A stretch of 64,000 nucleotides of DNA, from the NCBI GenBank assembly GCA_018262895.1, contig JADFDJ010000001.1, forward strand, positions 124,001 to 188,000, read 5' to 3'. Every line of letters starts with the position of its first letter. Within the stretch, counting starts at the first letter, position 1. This stretch comes from Methanomassiliicoccus sp. (GTDB taxonomy: Archaea > Thermoplasmatota > Thermoplasmata > Methanomassiliicoccales > Methanomassiliicoccaceae). Position numbers and translations under genes: made by a program. Below, one piece after another: positions 18,204 to 26,918 of the stretch. The notes under the pieces are model-generated. The model ran no database searches, was not told the origin of the DNA, and worked only from the letters and a program-made list of their open reading frames with translations.

Positions 18204-18870
18204 CAAATAAGCAACCCCTAATGGTCTTGCGGGGGTGATTTTGGTCACAGTCCTTAACTACGTTCGTTCGTGGTTATCAAATACGAAATGTGCGAATCCC
18301 TGGGAACTCACCTGAAGCCCATTAGAATAATATATAAAAAAGTGATAAATAGATATTTTGGAACGTATCCAGCATTTCTGGGGACCGGCAGGGCGGAGAT
18401 TTCTATAAACGTGACAAGGGGATACGCCGCCCCACCGGCCCTTGCCAGTGCTCATCTGAATATATTTGGACGGACAGTGACCGAGCGCTAATGGGATGCT
18501 CCCACATATCTTGAGGACACTTGCCCGGCAGGAGGAACGAACCTCATGTCAGAACGTTCCGAACTGCCAGCGCAGGTTGCCCAACGAACGATAGGTGCAT
18601 CACGACCGCCCTCTGGTCATGCCTTCCGTCCATTCGCATTCCCTTGTCGACCACCCCTAAAGGCCTGATAGTAATTAACCTTCTCTGTTCCCTCACACCG
18701 CAACCTTCCAGAAATGGGTCCGGTTATGCAAAATATCTCTCCGCTTCGCCGCCTGAGCGCCGCCTTTCGTTGATAGAGGGCGCGTAGAGAAGCTTCCCAT
18801 CGAATAGATAGCGAAGACTTATTAGCCGAACTCATTATTTGGGTTCAAAACCCTAGGATGGAGATATCTC
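18204..18870. other. Gene-poor 667-bp stretch, possible structured RNA
   Basis: No convincing protein gene. The left part (18320-18362) is very AT-rich with several TATA-like runs (for example ATATATAAAA at about 18330-18339). Downstream is an imperfect GC-rich hairpin: 18378-18396 against 18427-18448 (GGGCGG/CCGCCC, CCGG/CCGG, CTGG/CCAG blocks, loop about 30 bases). Another TATA-like TTTCTATAAA falls in the loop at about 18401-18410. The remainder to 18840 has no clear motif; I could not match SRP RNA, RNase P RNA or tRNA. Confidence 0.4.
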
Positions 18871-19917
18871 TTGAACACTTTGGTAATCCTCTTGGACGGG
18901 GCGGCGGATGACAAGATCCCAGAACTGGGTGGCCTCACCCCTCTGGAGAGCTTCGACAAGAGGTTCATCGACGGCATCGCCACCAGCGGTGACTTCGGAT
19001 GCACGGACGGTAAGGGTTATACTCATCTATTCCTCCTGGAGTTCTTCTCCGGTAAGCCGCTCAACGTCCCCCGCGGTCTGATAGAGGCGGTCGGACTAGG
19101 GGTGCCGGTGGAGCCTCATCAGGTCGCCTACCGGTTCTCCCCCATCCACATGAAGGGGGATGGCATCGAGTGGGCCTATAGGGTCTCAAGGGAGATGCAT
19201 GAGAGCCTTCAGAAGGCGATGATCAGCAACCTCGACCTGCTGACCGACCTCAACCCCCGCCTGTACTTCTACGAGGATGGCCGGGGAGTGATGACCTTGG
19301 ACACCGATCATGTGCAGGCCTTCCCCAGTCCGCCGGCGCCTGTCGTAGGGAACGGTGTCAAGCTGGGCGAGTTCGAGGCCTTCATAAACCGTACCGCCAA
19401 GGACCTGGACGGCCTCACGGTGATGCCCTGGGGAGGCGGCTCCATGCTTGACGGGGGAGGTTCCAAGCCTTTGCCTCCGGCCAAGGACATGGTGGTCGTG
19501 TCGCAGTCCCCCTCGGCCCTGGGGGTGGCAGGCGTCCTCAACATGCGCCGCAGGGTCGTGGACAACATGTGGAGCGGCTTCCAGGAATCGTTCCGCCTGC
19601 TGAAGACGTCCAACGTGTTCATGCACGTGGAGGAGACGGACGATATATCCCACCGCCGCGCCCCGGACCAGAAGGTCTCGCTTCTCAAGGAGGTCGACGA
19701 CATCCTGTTGGAGAACGTGGAGCGCATGATGGGGCACAGGGTGGCCTTCGTCATCGATCACGGCACATCCTCCGTAACTGGCCAGCACATCCTCATGAAG
19801 ACGCCTTACGCTGCCGGGGTGGTGACCGTGCCTGACCGCCGGACCGTCCGCTTCTGCGAGAAGACGGACAAGTATCAGCCCCTTAATAGGCTGCTCTGCT
19901 CTCTCGTCGGCAAGTAG
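18871..19917 (+). CDS. ApgM-like alkaline-phosphatase-superfamily protein, nucleophile site altered
   Basis: 348 aa, related to archaeal cofactor-independent phosphoglycerate mutase. Conserved: metal-binding Asp in VILLDGAAD, IPELGGLTPLE, a VAYRF segment, HVEETDDISH, and the VIDHGTSS metal site near the C-terminus. Where ApgM proteins have GSDxAHL carrying the phosphorylated Ser, this protein has GKGYTHL, so the nucleophile is replaced. It is also shorter than the usual 400 aa. A TTG start is chosen because GGAG lies 7 bases before it. Probably not a working mutase; function unknown. Confidence 0.75.
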   Translation: MNTLVILLDGAADDKIPELGGLTPLESFDKRFIDGIATSGDFGCTDGKGYTHLFLLEFFSGKPLNVPRGLIEAVGLGVPVEPHQVAYRFSPIHMKGDGIEWAYRVSREMHESLQKAMISNLDLLTDLNPRLYFYEDGRGVMTLDTDHVQAFPSPPAPVVGNGVKLGEFEAFINRTAKDLDGLTVMPWGGGSMLDGGGSKPLPPAKDMVVVSQSPSALGVAGVLNMRRRVVDNMWSGFQESFRLLKTSNVFMHVEETDDISHRRAPDQKVSLLKEVDDILLENVERMMGHRVAFVIDHGTSSVTGQHILMKTPYAAGVVTVPDRRTVRFCEKTDKYQPLNRLLCSLVGK

Positions 19918-19952
19918 CCTAACGACATCGTTTAATAGGTCCTATTCCTTCG

Positions 19953-19971
19953 GTTGGATGTATTGTCCAGC
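19953..19971 (+). promoter_or_regulatory. Putative cobamide-regulon operator before cobT
   Basis: GTTGGATGTATTGTCCAGC, an imperfect 19-bp palindrome, matches 14 of 19 positions of the perfect palindrome before btuF. It lies 28 bases after a TATA-like TTTAATAG (19931-19938), at the expected transcription start, and 22 bases before the cobT ATG. Confidence 0.55.
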
Positions 19972-19993
19972 ATGTAGTTGATGAGGTGAGCTG

Positions 19994-21100
19994 ATGTCGT
20001 TCAAGGTGCCAGAGGATATCGCCATAGGCTTGGAAGAGGAGTTGGGCAGGAAGTTCCTGGAGCGCATATGGGGCAAGTCGCCTACGTATACCTGCGTGAT
20101 CGGCAACACTGAGACCGCGAAGATCCCCGGCCTGTCGGCCGCAGGAGCCAACCCCGAGGCCTGTGACTTCACCCCTGCCGCGGACATGGAGCTTCTGTTC
20201 TTTGGCAAGTGCAAATGCATGGACGGTGTGCCGGTAACTCCCGACGGGATCCCCACCCCCGGAATAGTGACCATGTCTGCCATCAAGCTAACGTCCATGC
20301 CCATCTTCGTCGTCAACGGCGGATTGAAGGTTCGCCCGCATGTCCCCTTCTTCGATGTGGACGGGTCACCTGGGGAAGATATCAGGACCGGCCGTGCGGT
20401 CAAGGACCCCGAGAAGTGCTTTGACCGCGCCGTGCTCGCCGGTAGGAACCTCGCCAAGATCAGCGACTATCTTGTGGTGGCCGAGTCCATACCTGGTGGC
20501 ACCACCACCGCCCTGGGCGTCCTCACCGCCTTAGGCTATGATGCCACGGGGAAGGTCTCCAGCACCCTTCCGGCCAACCCCCACTCACTGAAGAACCAGA
20601 TCGTGCAGGAGGGTCTGAAGGCCAACGGAGTGGGTAAGGATGGGTTCAGGAACGACCCCATGGCCGCCATCGAGGCGGTGGGCGATCCTATGATGGCGCC
20701 CGCGGCCGGCCTGGTAGCGGGGGCGGCTGAGTCGGTCCCCGTCATCATGGCTGGAGGAACCCAGATGGCTGCTGTCCTGGCCGTAGTCAAGGGCATGGAC
20801 AGCTCCGCCCTCAAGAACGTGGCCCTGGGGACCACGAGGTGGATCATGAAGGACAACACCTCCGACCTGAGGGACCTGGTCTCCCAGATAGGAAAGGTGC
20901 CTATCCTGTCCGCCAACCTCAACTTCTCAACCTCCAGGTACGACGGCCTGAAGATCTACGAGACAGGGCTGGTCAAGGAGGGAGTGGGAGCCGGTGGCTC
21001 CACCATCGCAGCCATTGCCCAGAGCGAGGGCAGGATCACCGCCCGTACCATGCTCGATGAGATCGAGAAGAACTACGCGAGGCTGGTCTCCCGACGCTGA
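19994..21100 (+). CDS. cobT: Archaeal CobT-type nicotinate-nucleotide phosphoribosyltransferase
   Basis: 368 aa of the archaeal CobT family (UPF0284 type). It activates the lower-ligand base as alpha-ribazole phosphate, starting nucleotide-loop assembly. Gly-rich IPGGTTTALGVLTALGY, MAGGTQMAAVLAV and the C-terminal GVGAGGSTIAA are family marks. A GAGGTGA ribosome-binding site lies 4-5 bases before the ATG. It is transcribed away from the btu/cob operon but shares an operator-like palindrome with it. Confidence 0.9.
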   Translation: MSFKVPEDIAIGLEEELGRKFLERIWGKSPTYTCVIGNTETAKIPGLSAAGANPEACDFTPAADMELLFFGKCKCMDGVPVTPDGIPTPGIVTMSAIKLTSMPIFVVNGGLKVRPHVPFFDVDGSPGEDIRTGRAVKDPEKCFDRAVLAGRNLAKISDYLVVAESIPGGTTTALGVLTALGYDATGKVSSTLPANPHSLKNQIVQEGLKANGVGKDGFRNDPMAAIEAVGDPMMAPAAGLVAGAAESVPVIMAGGTQMAAVLAVVKGMDSSALKNVALGTTRWIMKDNTSDLRDLVSQIGKVPILSANLNFSTSRYDGLKIYETGLVKEGVGAGGSTIAAIAQSEGRITARTMLDEIEKNYARLVSRR

Positions 21101-21182
21101 GGCCGTGGAACCTCTTTTCCTGCCCTGCCGAAGCGATGGCGGAACTCTTTATGTCCTAGATGGCCGATTGTAAAGGACCGCG

Positions 21183-22223
21183 ATGATGTCCTCACCTCTT
21201 GGGCGATACGAGGAGATGCTTCACGGCTCCTTGCCCGCCCGGTACTTGCTGGCCCGGTCCGTCAAGGTCGAGCTCCAGGAAGACCTGCCGCTCCCAGAGA
21301 GATGGAAGCTCCACGACCGGATGATGGAGCACCTGAGGGAGGCCATCGGCCGCAGGGATGCGCCCCGGATCGTCAGGCCCAACCTTTTGGACCTCAAGGT
21401 GTCGATCGCGAGGGACGTGATCCGGGAATGCAGCCTATGCGAGCATCGGTGCGGAACGGACCGCTACCACTCCCATGGACGATGCGGTGTTACTGAGAGC
21501 CGCATATCCAGCCAGTTCGTGCACATGGGGGAGGAGGAGTCACTGGTCCCATCCTACACCGTGTTCTTCTCAGGGTGCAACCTGAAGTGCGTCTTCTGCC
21601 AGAACTATGACATAAGCACCTGTCCGGACGCCGGCCGCAGCATTCCCATCAATGAGATGGCACGGCAGCTGAGCAGGCTGGCGAGTCATATCGGGGCTGA
21701 ACCCCGCTTCCGCGCCGCAGGAGATATTAGGAACGTCAACTGGGTGGGAGGGGACCCCACGCCCCACCTCCCCTACGTCTTGGAGGTCCTCTCGCGTTCC
21801 GATGCCAACATCGCCCAGGTGTGGAACTCCAACATGTACCTGACGGAGCACGCCATGTCGCTGCTGGACGGCTGCGTTGACATCTACCTCACGGACCTGA
21901 AGTTCGGCAACGACGCCTGCGCTCTAAGGCTATCAGGTGCCCCGTCCTACATGCGGACCGTCACACGTAACCATCTGATGGCATCTGGCCAGGGTGAGGT
22001 CATCGTCCGTCATCTCATGCTACCCGGCCACCTTCACTGCTGCACCCTGCCGGTGGTGGAATGGCTCGCCGAGAATATGCCGGGTGCTGCCGTCAACATT
22101 ATGGCCCAGTACCGTCCCGCACATCATGCGTGGATGTTTCCGGAACTTCGGGACGTGGTTTCCCTAGGGGAGCATAGAAAGGTGCTGGAGATCGCCAGGA
22201 GGAAAGGGCTTGCCCTTATCTGA
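21183..22223 (+). CDS. PflX/PflA-like radical SAM protein
   Basis: 346 aa. The radical SAM motif CNLKCVFC sits near residue 140 in FFSGCNLKCVFCQNYDIS; upstream is a second Cys cluster CSLCEHRC...GRCG, seen in the PflX-like subgroup. These resemble glycyl-radical-activating enzymes, but the group is largely uncharacterised. A CTTTATG element and two tandem ATGs (21183, 21186) precede the gene. It ends overlapping the convergent cobY by 8 bases. No operator palindrome is present, so it may be unrelated to cobamide synthesis. Confidence 0.85.
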   Translation: MMSSPLGRYEEMLHGSLPARYLLARSVKVELQEDLPLPERWKLHDRMMEHLREAIGRRDAPRIVRPNLLDLKVSIARDVIRECSLCEHRCGTDRYHSHGRCGVTESRISSQFVHMGEEESLVPSYTVFFSGCNLKCVFCQNYDISTCPDAGRSIPINEMARQLSRLASHIGAEPRFRAAGDIRNVNWVGGDPTPHLPYVLEVLSRSDANIAQVWNSNMYLTEHAMSLLDGCVDIYLTDLKFGNDACALRLSGAPSYMRTVTRNHLMASGQGEVIVRHLMLPGHLHCCTLPVVEWLAENMPGAAVNIMAQYRPAHHAWMFPELRDVVSLGEHRKVLEIARRKGLALI

Positions 22224-22851
22224 ACGGACCCGTCAGGTCTCGATAGGCTGACCGATGGGAGAGCATCATCTCCGCCCGCCGCAGGTCACCGATGGTGTTG
22301 ACGTTGAGGGCCAGCTCCTCCGATTCCGAGATCATGTAGGCCTGCTCCAGCTCCAGCCCGGTGAGCATGGCCTTGCGGTCCACGACCGAGACCCCGCAAA
22401 GTACCACCTCGCGACCGTTCACCATCAGCGAGTATGTCAGGTCAAGGCCCAGGGCCCTCATCATCTCCACGGGCACGGTGACGCAGAATGAGCCGACCTT
22501 CACTCCTTCTGCCTGCCGCAGCACGTCCTCAATGGTCCCTGGACGTATCAAGGGCATGTCCGCAGGCAGCACCATCACGTGGTCCGTGGTCAGTCCTGAC
22601 ATCACCTGGTTGAGGTCCTCGCTGTACCCTTTGCCGTCAGTGATGATGACATCTATCCCTCTCTCACGGAGATGCTTCTCCGTCCGGGGGGTATTCGAGG
22701 TGATGGAGACGTGGACCGCTCCCACCCCCCTCGAGGCCATGACCGCCTCCAGCACCCTGTCTATCATCGGCTGGCCAAGGACTGGAATGAGGGGCTTCTC
22801 CCCCTCCACCTCCTTCATCCTGCTGCCCTTCCCCCCCGCGGTCACGATCAC
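22216..22851 (-). CDS. cobY: Adenosylcobinamide-phosphate guanylyltransferase
   Basis: 211-aa nucleotidyltransferase, the archaeal non-orthologous replacement of bacterial CobU. It forms adenosylcobinamide-GDP. The GTP-binding start is MIVTAGGKGSRMKEVEGEKPL, in spaced motif GGKGSRM...EKPL; VLPADMPLI is the metal-binding region. Its ATG overlaps the cobS stop by 4 bases. Last gene of the btu/cob operon. Confidence 0.92.
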   Translation of the reverse strand: MIVTAGGKGSRMKEVEGEKPLIPVLGQPMIDRVLEAVMASRGVGAVHVSITSNTPRTEKHLRERGIDVIITDGKGYSEDLNQVMSGLTTDHVMVLPADMPLIRPGTIEDVLRQAEGVKVGSFCVTVPVEMMRALGLDLTYSLMVNGREVVLCGVSVVDRKAMLTGLELEQAYMISESEELALNVNTIGDLRRAEMMLSHRSAYRDLTGPFR

Positions 22852-23588
22852 ATCGACAGGAACAGCATCACCCCCAGCATCGCCATGATGAGGACCGCGG
22901 GCTTGGCCAGCTCGTTGGTGGCGCCCATTATGTCACCGTTCACACATCCGAAGCTGCCGTGCGCCTTCGCCGCCACCAACGCTCCGGTGACAATGCTGGC
23001 GAGGACCATCGATGCGATCAGGGCCACGGAGTAAAGACCTATCCAGGGGTACAGGACAGGGATGAACAGGGAGAGCAGGAGGAAAGACAGGCCTGCGGAA
23101 AGAGCGGCGTCACCCTTACGGCAGTTGCGCACGAACGGGCTCCCCAGCCCCTCCCGGGACGTTCCCAGGGCGGCAACTGTGACCAGGGCGTTCTTGCCCA
23201 GTACCTCCATGGCCAGAGGCAGGAAGAATATCGCGTGGTCCCCCTCCCGGCCGACGGAAGAGAGGGATACGATGATGAGCATCGTGAACAGGATGCCGAA
23301 GCCCACGCCCCCGGCCCCCACCCTCGTGTCCTTCATGGCCGCCAGCTTCTTCTCGTGCGGCCCCGTGGCTATCAGCCCGTCCCCAAGATCGATGAGCCCG
23401 TCGAAATGCAGGAACCTGTTCAGGCCGTGCATCACCAGGATCACCAGGGTCGCCGACACCAGGCTGTCGAGGACGCGGGTCAGGAGCAGGAACAGACCCC
23501 CGGCGATCACGCCGTAGAACAGTCCGATTATGGGGGTGAGCCAGAAGTGGTGCGACAGTTGGTCCACGTCCTCCATATCGACGTTCAC
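22848..23588 (-). CDS. cobS: Adenosylcobinamide-GDP ribazoletransferase (cobamide synthase)
   Basis: Integral membrane enzyme (about 6 hydrophobic segments) joining adenosylcobinamide-GDP to alpha-ribazole (phosphate). Signature FDGLIDLGDGLIA and the later RVGAGGVG and GxxNGDIMGA segments match. The coordinates use the first canonical start, GTG 23588, but the conserved N-terminus (AQFSLFTVIP) lies upstream; the frame is open to 23648 and offers only ATT 23642 and ATC 23624. ATT 23642 has a TGAGGA site just before it, so the protein probably begins there, overlapping cbiS. Confidence 0.9.
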   Translation of the reverse strand: MNVDMEDVDQLSHHFWLTPIIGLFYGVIAGGLFLLLTRVLDSLVSATLVILVMHGLNRFLHFDGLIDLGDGLIATGPHEKKLAAMKDTRVGAGGVGFGILFTMLIIVSLSSVGREGDHAIFFLPLAMEVLGKNALVTVAALGTSREGLGSPFVRNCRKGDAALSAGLSFLLLSLFIPVLYPWIGLYSVALIASMVLASIVTGALVAAKAHGSFGCVNGDIMGATNELAKPAVLIMAMLGVMLFLSM

Positions 23589-23629
23589 GGGAATGACCGT
23601 GAACAGAGAGAACTGCGCTTTGATGGCGC

Positions 23630-24772
23630 CTAGGAACCTAATTTGTCCTCACTCTCCAGGAGCTCGGTGTAGATCCTGGACATGATGGACCCTATGAGCG
23701 AGGCGACTATATCGTCAAGGAACGGGCCCAGGGTCCCGAGGATCCCCGGCTTCTTCTTGTCATAGCGTATGTACTCGAAGAGACCTTTGGTGCCGGCGAT
23801 GTACTGCGCGAGGGCTATCCCCAGGAGCTCGTCCGCAACCAGGTGCACCGGGTCCTCGCGGAACCGTCCCTGGTCCAGCCCGTACAGGTCGTCCCGGTTG
23901 CCCTTTTCCTCCATGGCGAAGGCCGCGTTCATGATAGCGTTGACGTTGATGTCCTTCCGCAGGACGGAGAGGTGCCTGAGGAACATCTGCTTAAGGGCCT
24001 CGGTGTCCCATGTAGGGTCTGGGACGTAAAGGGCCAGGGCCGCCTCCCACATCTCCTCCGGTCCAATGCCCAGCTCGTCCAGGCGGTACCCGAAGTCCCT
24101 GGGTCCGCCGTTCTTGTTCCACTTGCGGACGGAATCGGCGACCGCCTCTCTCACCGTGCGTGCCATGACCATCCCGGCATCGGTGGCCGGCCCGCAGTAC
24201 ATGTCCCCCTCCCCCAGGGGACAGGCCACGGCCACGGCGTCGCTGGTGGTCCCCGTGCCCTTGACGTTCATGTCCATGAGGGCCGCGCTCTTGGCCTCGG
24301 TCACGGTGATGAACGCGCCCGCGAGGCCTCCGCACTCAATGGGGGAGTCCAGAAGGGCGATGATGTTGATGGTCCCGGCCACGTGCTTGGGCAGAAGATC
24401 GATGATCTCCTGGGGAAGCCTCTCCCCGGCATAGACGGCGTTGGTCACTCCAGCGGTGACGATGGCTATGACCTTCTTGCCGTTGAGCTCGTCCCTCTTG
24501 ACGGTCAGGACGCGCTTGACATCGGCGGCGGTCATGAAGCCCACGCTGTCGCTCGGAAGGCCGTACTTGGTGCATACGTTCAAGAGGTCCTCCTCTGGAT
24601 GGTTGTTGTCGTAGCCCATCTTGACCTCGAGGATGAAGATTGTGTCCGTCTCCGCGAAGCCTCCGCCCATGAGGGTGGAGCTGAGCACCTTGAACCTTGC
24701 CGGCAGATGAACTATGGCCACGGGTCTGTCCTGGTATTCGCCCATCTCTATCCTTACATCGAACTCCGACAT
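23630..24772 (-). CDS. cbiS: Bifunctional adenosylcobinamide amidohydrolase / alpha-ribazole phosphatase
   Basis: 380-aa fusion. The N-terminal part (1 to about 220) is CbiZ-like: VLSSTLMGGGF, VTAGVTNAVYAG, GAFITVTEAKSAAL. It hydrolyses imported adenosylcobinamide to adenosylcobyric acid. The C-terminal part (about 225-380) is CobZ-like (PgpA-type helical phosphatase: DDIVASLIGSIMSRIYTE). The same fusion is known as CbiS in Methanopyrus kandleri. Together they cover corrinoid salvage and the last dephosphorylation. Central gene of the operon. Confidence 0.9.
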   Translation of the reverse strand: MSEFDVRIEMGEYQDRPVAIVHLPARFKVLSSTLMGGGFAETDTIFILEVKMGYDNNHPEEDLLNVCTKYGLPSDSVGFMTAADVKRVLTVKRDELNGKKVIAIVTAGVTNAVYAGERLPQEIIDLLPKHVAGTINIIALLDSPIECGGLAGAFITVTEAKSAALMDMNVKGTGTTSDAVAVACPLGEGDMYCGPATDAGMVMARTVREAVADSVRKWNKNGGPRDFGYRLDELGIGPEEMWEAALALYVPDPTWDTEALKQMFLRHLSVLRKDINVNAIMNAAFAMEEKGNRDDLYGLDQGRFREDPVHLVADELLGIALAQYIAGTKGLFEYIRYDKKKPGILGTLGPFLDDIVASLIGSIMSRIYTELLESEDKLGS

Positions 24773-24781
24773 GTTTGCACC

Positions 24782-25786
24782 TCACCTCAGGCCCAGCAAA
24801 CCCAGGAGGACATCCTCCAGGTACAGCTGGACATGTATACCTATGAATGTGAAAAGAGGAAGTAGGAACACGACGAAGAAGAGGACCGCCGTCAGCTTCA
24901 TCACCCTAATGGTGTCCCTTATGACCAGGGGATCGCTCGAAACCTCCCCGTCCCCCATGTTGTAGTACCCCGTCTTCTCGAACCTCACGCGGAGGCCGCC
25001 GGCCACCGCGGCCATTGGCCATCCCTTGTTGGGGCTGCTGGTCTGACGGCGATCGCGCAGGGCGGTACGCCAGGCATTGCGCCAGTCCTTCCTCAGCATC
25101 GCTAGTGAGAGCATGATGAAGGGGACGGAGAGGCGGGCCACCAGGAAGTGCGCGCAATCGTCGAGGCGAGCGGTGAACCAGCCTACGTACCGATGCTTTT
25201 CGTTGAGATAGCCTATCATGCCGTCCCCGGTGTTGGTGACCCTGAGGAACGTCGCCCCGGGGATCCCGGTCAGGCCGAAGTATAACATGGGCGATAGGAC
25301 GGAGTCCACGAGGTTCTCGGACACCGTCTCCGCTGCGCAGGATATGACGTGGGCGCGATCGAGCTTGTTCACATCCCGCGACACCACCATGGACACCTTC
25401 TTGCGCGCGGCGTCCAGATCGTCCCTCTTGAGGTCGTCCACCATGGGCGCCGTGTGGGTCTCCAGCGCCCTGATGGCAAAGAGCGTCTTGAATATCATTG
25501 CGCAGGCGGCGGCCCAGACCAACATTCCCAGCCACAACCGCATCAAGGCCAGAAGGATGGTGAAACCGAGCACGAAGACGATAATGGGCATCAGGATCAC
25601 GAGAACGCCCAGCGCCTTCTCCTTTCGTGTTCGGCGAGGTTCCTCCCTGGGGACCATGCCGTCCAGCGCCCCTATCAGCTTCCCCATCCACACCACGGGG
25701 TGGACACGGTTGGGGGGCTCTCCCAGCGCCAGATCGATGACCAGCGCCACTAGGGGAATGATTATAGCGTACAGCCAGAGGTCCAC
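24782..25786 (-). CDS. cbiB: Adenosylcobinamide-phosphate synthase
   Basis: 334-aa membrane protein that attaches the aminopropanol(-phosphate) arm to adenosylcobyric acid. The start DLALGEPPNRVHPVVWMG is diagnostic, as are AAETVSENLVDSVLSP and SPNKGWPMAAVAGGL. Several hydrophobic helices span residues 5-25, 55-100, 200-220 and 295-315. It uses the product of CbiS (upstream reaction) and of CobD (next gene). Confidence 0.94.
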   Translation of the reverse strand: MDLWLYAIIIPLVALVIDLALGEPPNRVHPVVWMGKLIGALDGMVPREEPRRTRKEKALGVLVILMPIIVFVLGFTILLALMRLWLGMLVWAAACAMIFKTLFAIRALETHTAPMVDDLKRDDLDAARKKVSMVVSRDVNKLDRAHVISCAAETVSENLVDSVLSPMLYFGLTGIPGATFLRVTNTGDGMIGYLNEKHRYVGWFTARLDDCAHFLVARLSVPFIMLSLAMLRKDWRNAWRTALRDRRQTSSPNKGWPMAAVAGGLRVRFEKTGYYNMGDGEVSSDPLVIRDTIRVMKLTAVLFFVVFLLPLFTFIGIHVQLYLEDVLLGLLGLR

Positions 25787-25790
25787 ACGA

Positions 25791-26918
25791 CTACCTTCCT
25801 GAATGCAATTCCTCTACCGTGGCCTTCATCGCCTCCAGGAACTCGTCGTCGCTCTCCCTGGTCTTCACGCAGAAGCGCGAGTACGATTGGCCGGGAGGGC
25901 CGAAGGAGGAGCAGTCTCGGACCAGGACGTTGTGGTTGAGCATCATATCCTTGAACTTCGGGGAGGTGACCCCCAGAGACCTCAGCGGATGGAAGAAGAA
26001 GTAGGAATCCGGAAGAGGGATCCTGCGCTTGAGGATGTGCGAGATACCATCGCGCATCCTCTGCTTCTCATCCAGCAGGAGGCGGACGGCGCTGCGCACA
26101 TGCTCCTGCTCGTTGATCATGAGCTTGGTCGCCACCCTTTGCTCGATCGTTCCCAGGTTCCAGGACAGGCGGGCAGCGTCCATGTAGCGGACGACGTCCT
26201 TGCTCCCGAAGCCGTAGCCTACCCGAAGTCCGGGCATGGCGAACGACTTCGTAAAGGACCTGATGATGAACATGTTGTCGTTGGCGGCCACCTCTCCCAC
26301 GCAGGTGACGTCCCTCTCCCTCTCGGATAGTTCCAGGAGGGTCTCGTCGAGGAACACCATGATGTCCCGTCGCGCTGCCTCCTTGACGACCTCCATCACC
26401 TCCTTGCGGGTGAGCATCCGTGCGGTGGGGTTGTTGGGGTTGCACACGTAGATCGCCTTTGTGCCAGGGGACATGGCATCGATTAACGTAGAGATTTCAG
26501 GATAAAATCCATCGTCCTCCGGCAGGGGAACGTCCATGAACTTGGCGCCCATGAGCTGGCATGCGAAACCGTACTCAGAGAACGTAGGGCGGGGCATGAT
26601 GACCTTGTCGCCTGGCCTTACGAACACCTCGGGGAACAGTCTGATAAGCTCGGCCGAACCCGCGCCGACAACGATGTTCGCTGCAGGGAGGCCGTACCTC
26701 TGGGAGATCGCCTCCTTCAGTTCCTTGCAGCGATCGTCGGGGTAGTTGATCATGTCCCGGGCCGCTTCAACGATGTACTCGTTCAAGCGCTCGGGAGGTC
26801 CCAGGGGATTGACGTTGGAGCTGAAGTCCTTGACCTCCAGACGGCCCCAGACATCCCCTCCGTGCTTTGGCCGGAGCATGCCTAGAACCTCCGTACGTAC
26901 CCGATCCTCCAGGCTCAT
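25791..26918 (-). CDS. cobD: Threonine-phosphate decarboxylase
   Basis: 375-aa PLP enzyme of the HisC-like group giving aminopropanol phosphate for the cobamide side chain. FSSNVNPLGPP near the start, VCNPNNPT, FLDETLLEL and the PLP lysine in SFTKSFAMPGLRVGYGFG are present. The N-terminal HGGD within PKHGGDVWG is typical of CobD rather than HisC. Its location between cbiB and btuD and the presence of a separate hisC support CobD. Confidence 0.9.
   Translation of the reverse strand: MSLEDRVRTEVLGMLRPKHGGDVWGRLEVKDFSSNVNPLGPPERLNEYIVEAARDMINYPDDRCKELKEAISQRYGLPAANIVVGAGSAELIRLFPEVFVRPGDKVIMPRPTFSEYGFACQLMGAKFMDVPLPEDDGFYPEISTLIDAMSPGTKAIYVCNPNNPTARMLTRKEVMEVVKEAARRDIMVFLDETLLELSERERDVTCVGEVAANDNMFIIRSFTKSFAMPGLRVGYGFGSKDVVRYMDAARLSWNLGTIEQRVATKLMINEQEHVRSAVRLLLDEKQRMRDGISHILKRRIPLPDSYFFFHPLRSLGVTSPKFKDMMLNHNVLVRDCSSFGPPGQSYSRFCVKTRESDDEFLEAMKATVEELHSGR

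Noticed and set aside
18500-18600. Possible SRP RNA helix 8 or RNase P RNA core
   Set aside because: Segments such as TGTCAGAACGTTCCGAA look vaguely similar, but the invariant loops of either RNA are not present on either strand.
18521-18787. 88-codon plus-strand frame in the gene-poor region
   Set aside because: No ribosome-binding site, atypical composition and no recognisable motif.
18838-18856. T-arm-like GGGTTCAAAACCC before the ApgM-like gene
   Set aside because: The outer stem pairs fail and there is no matching D-arm, anticodon arm or acceptor stem around it.
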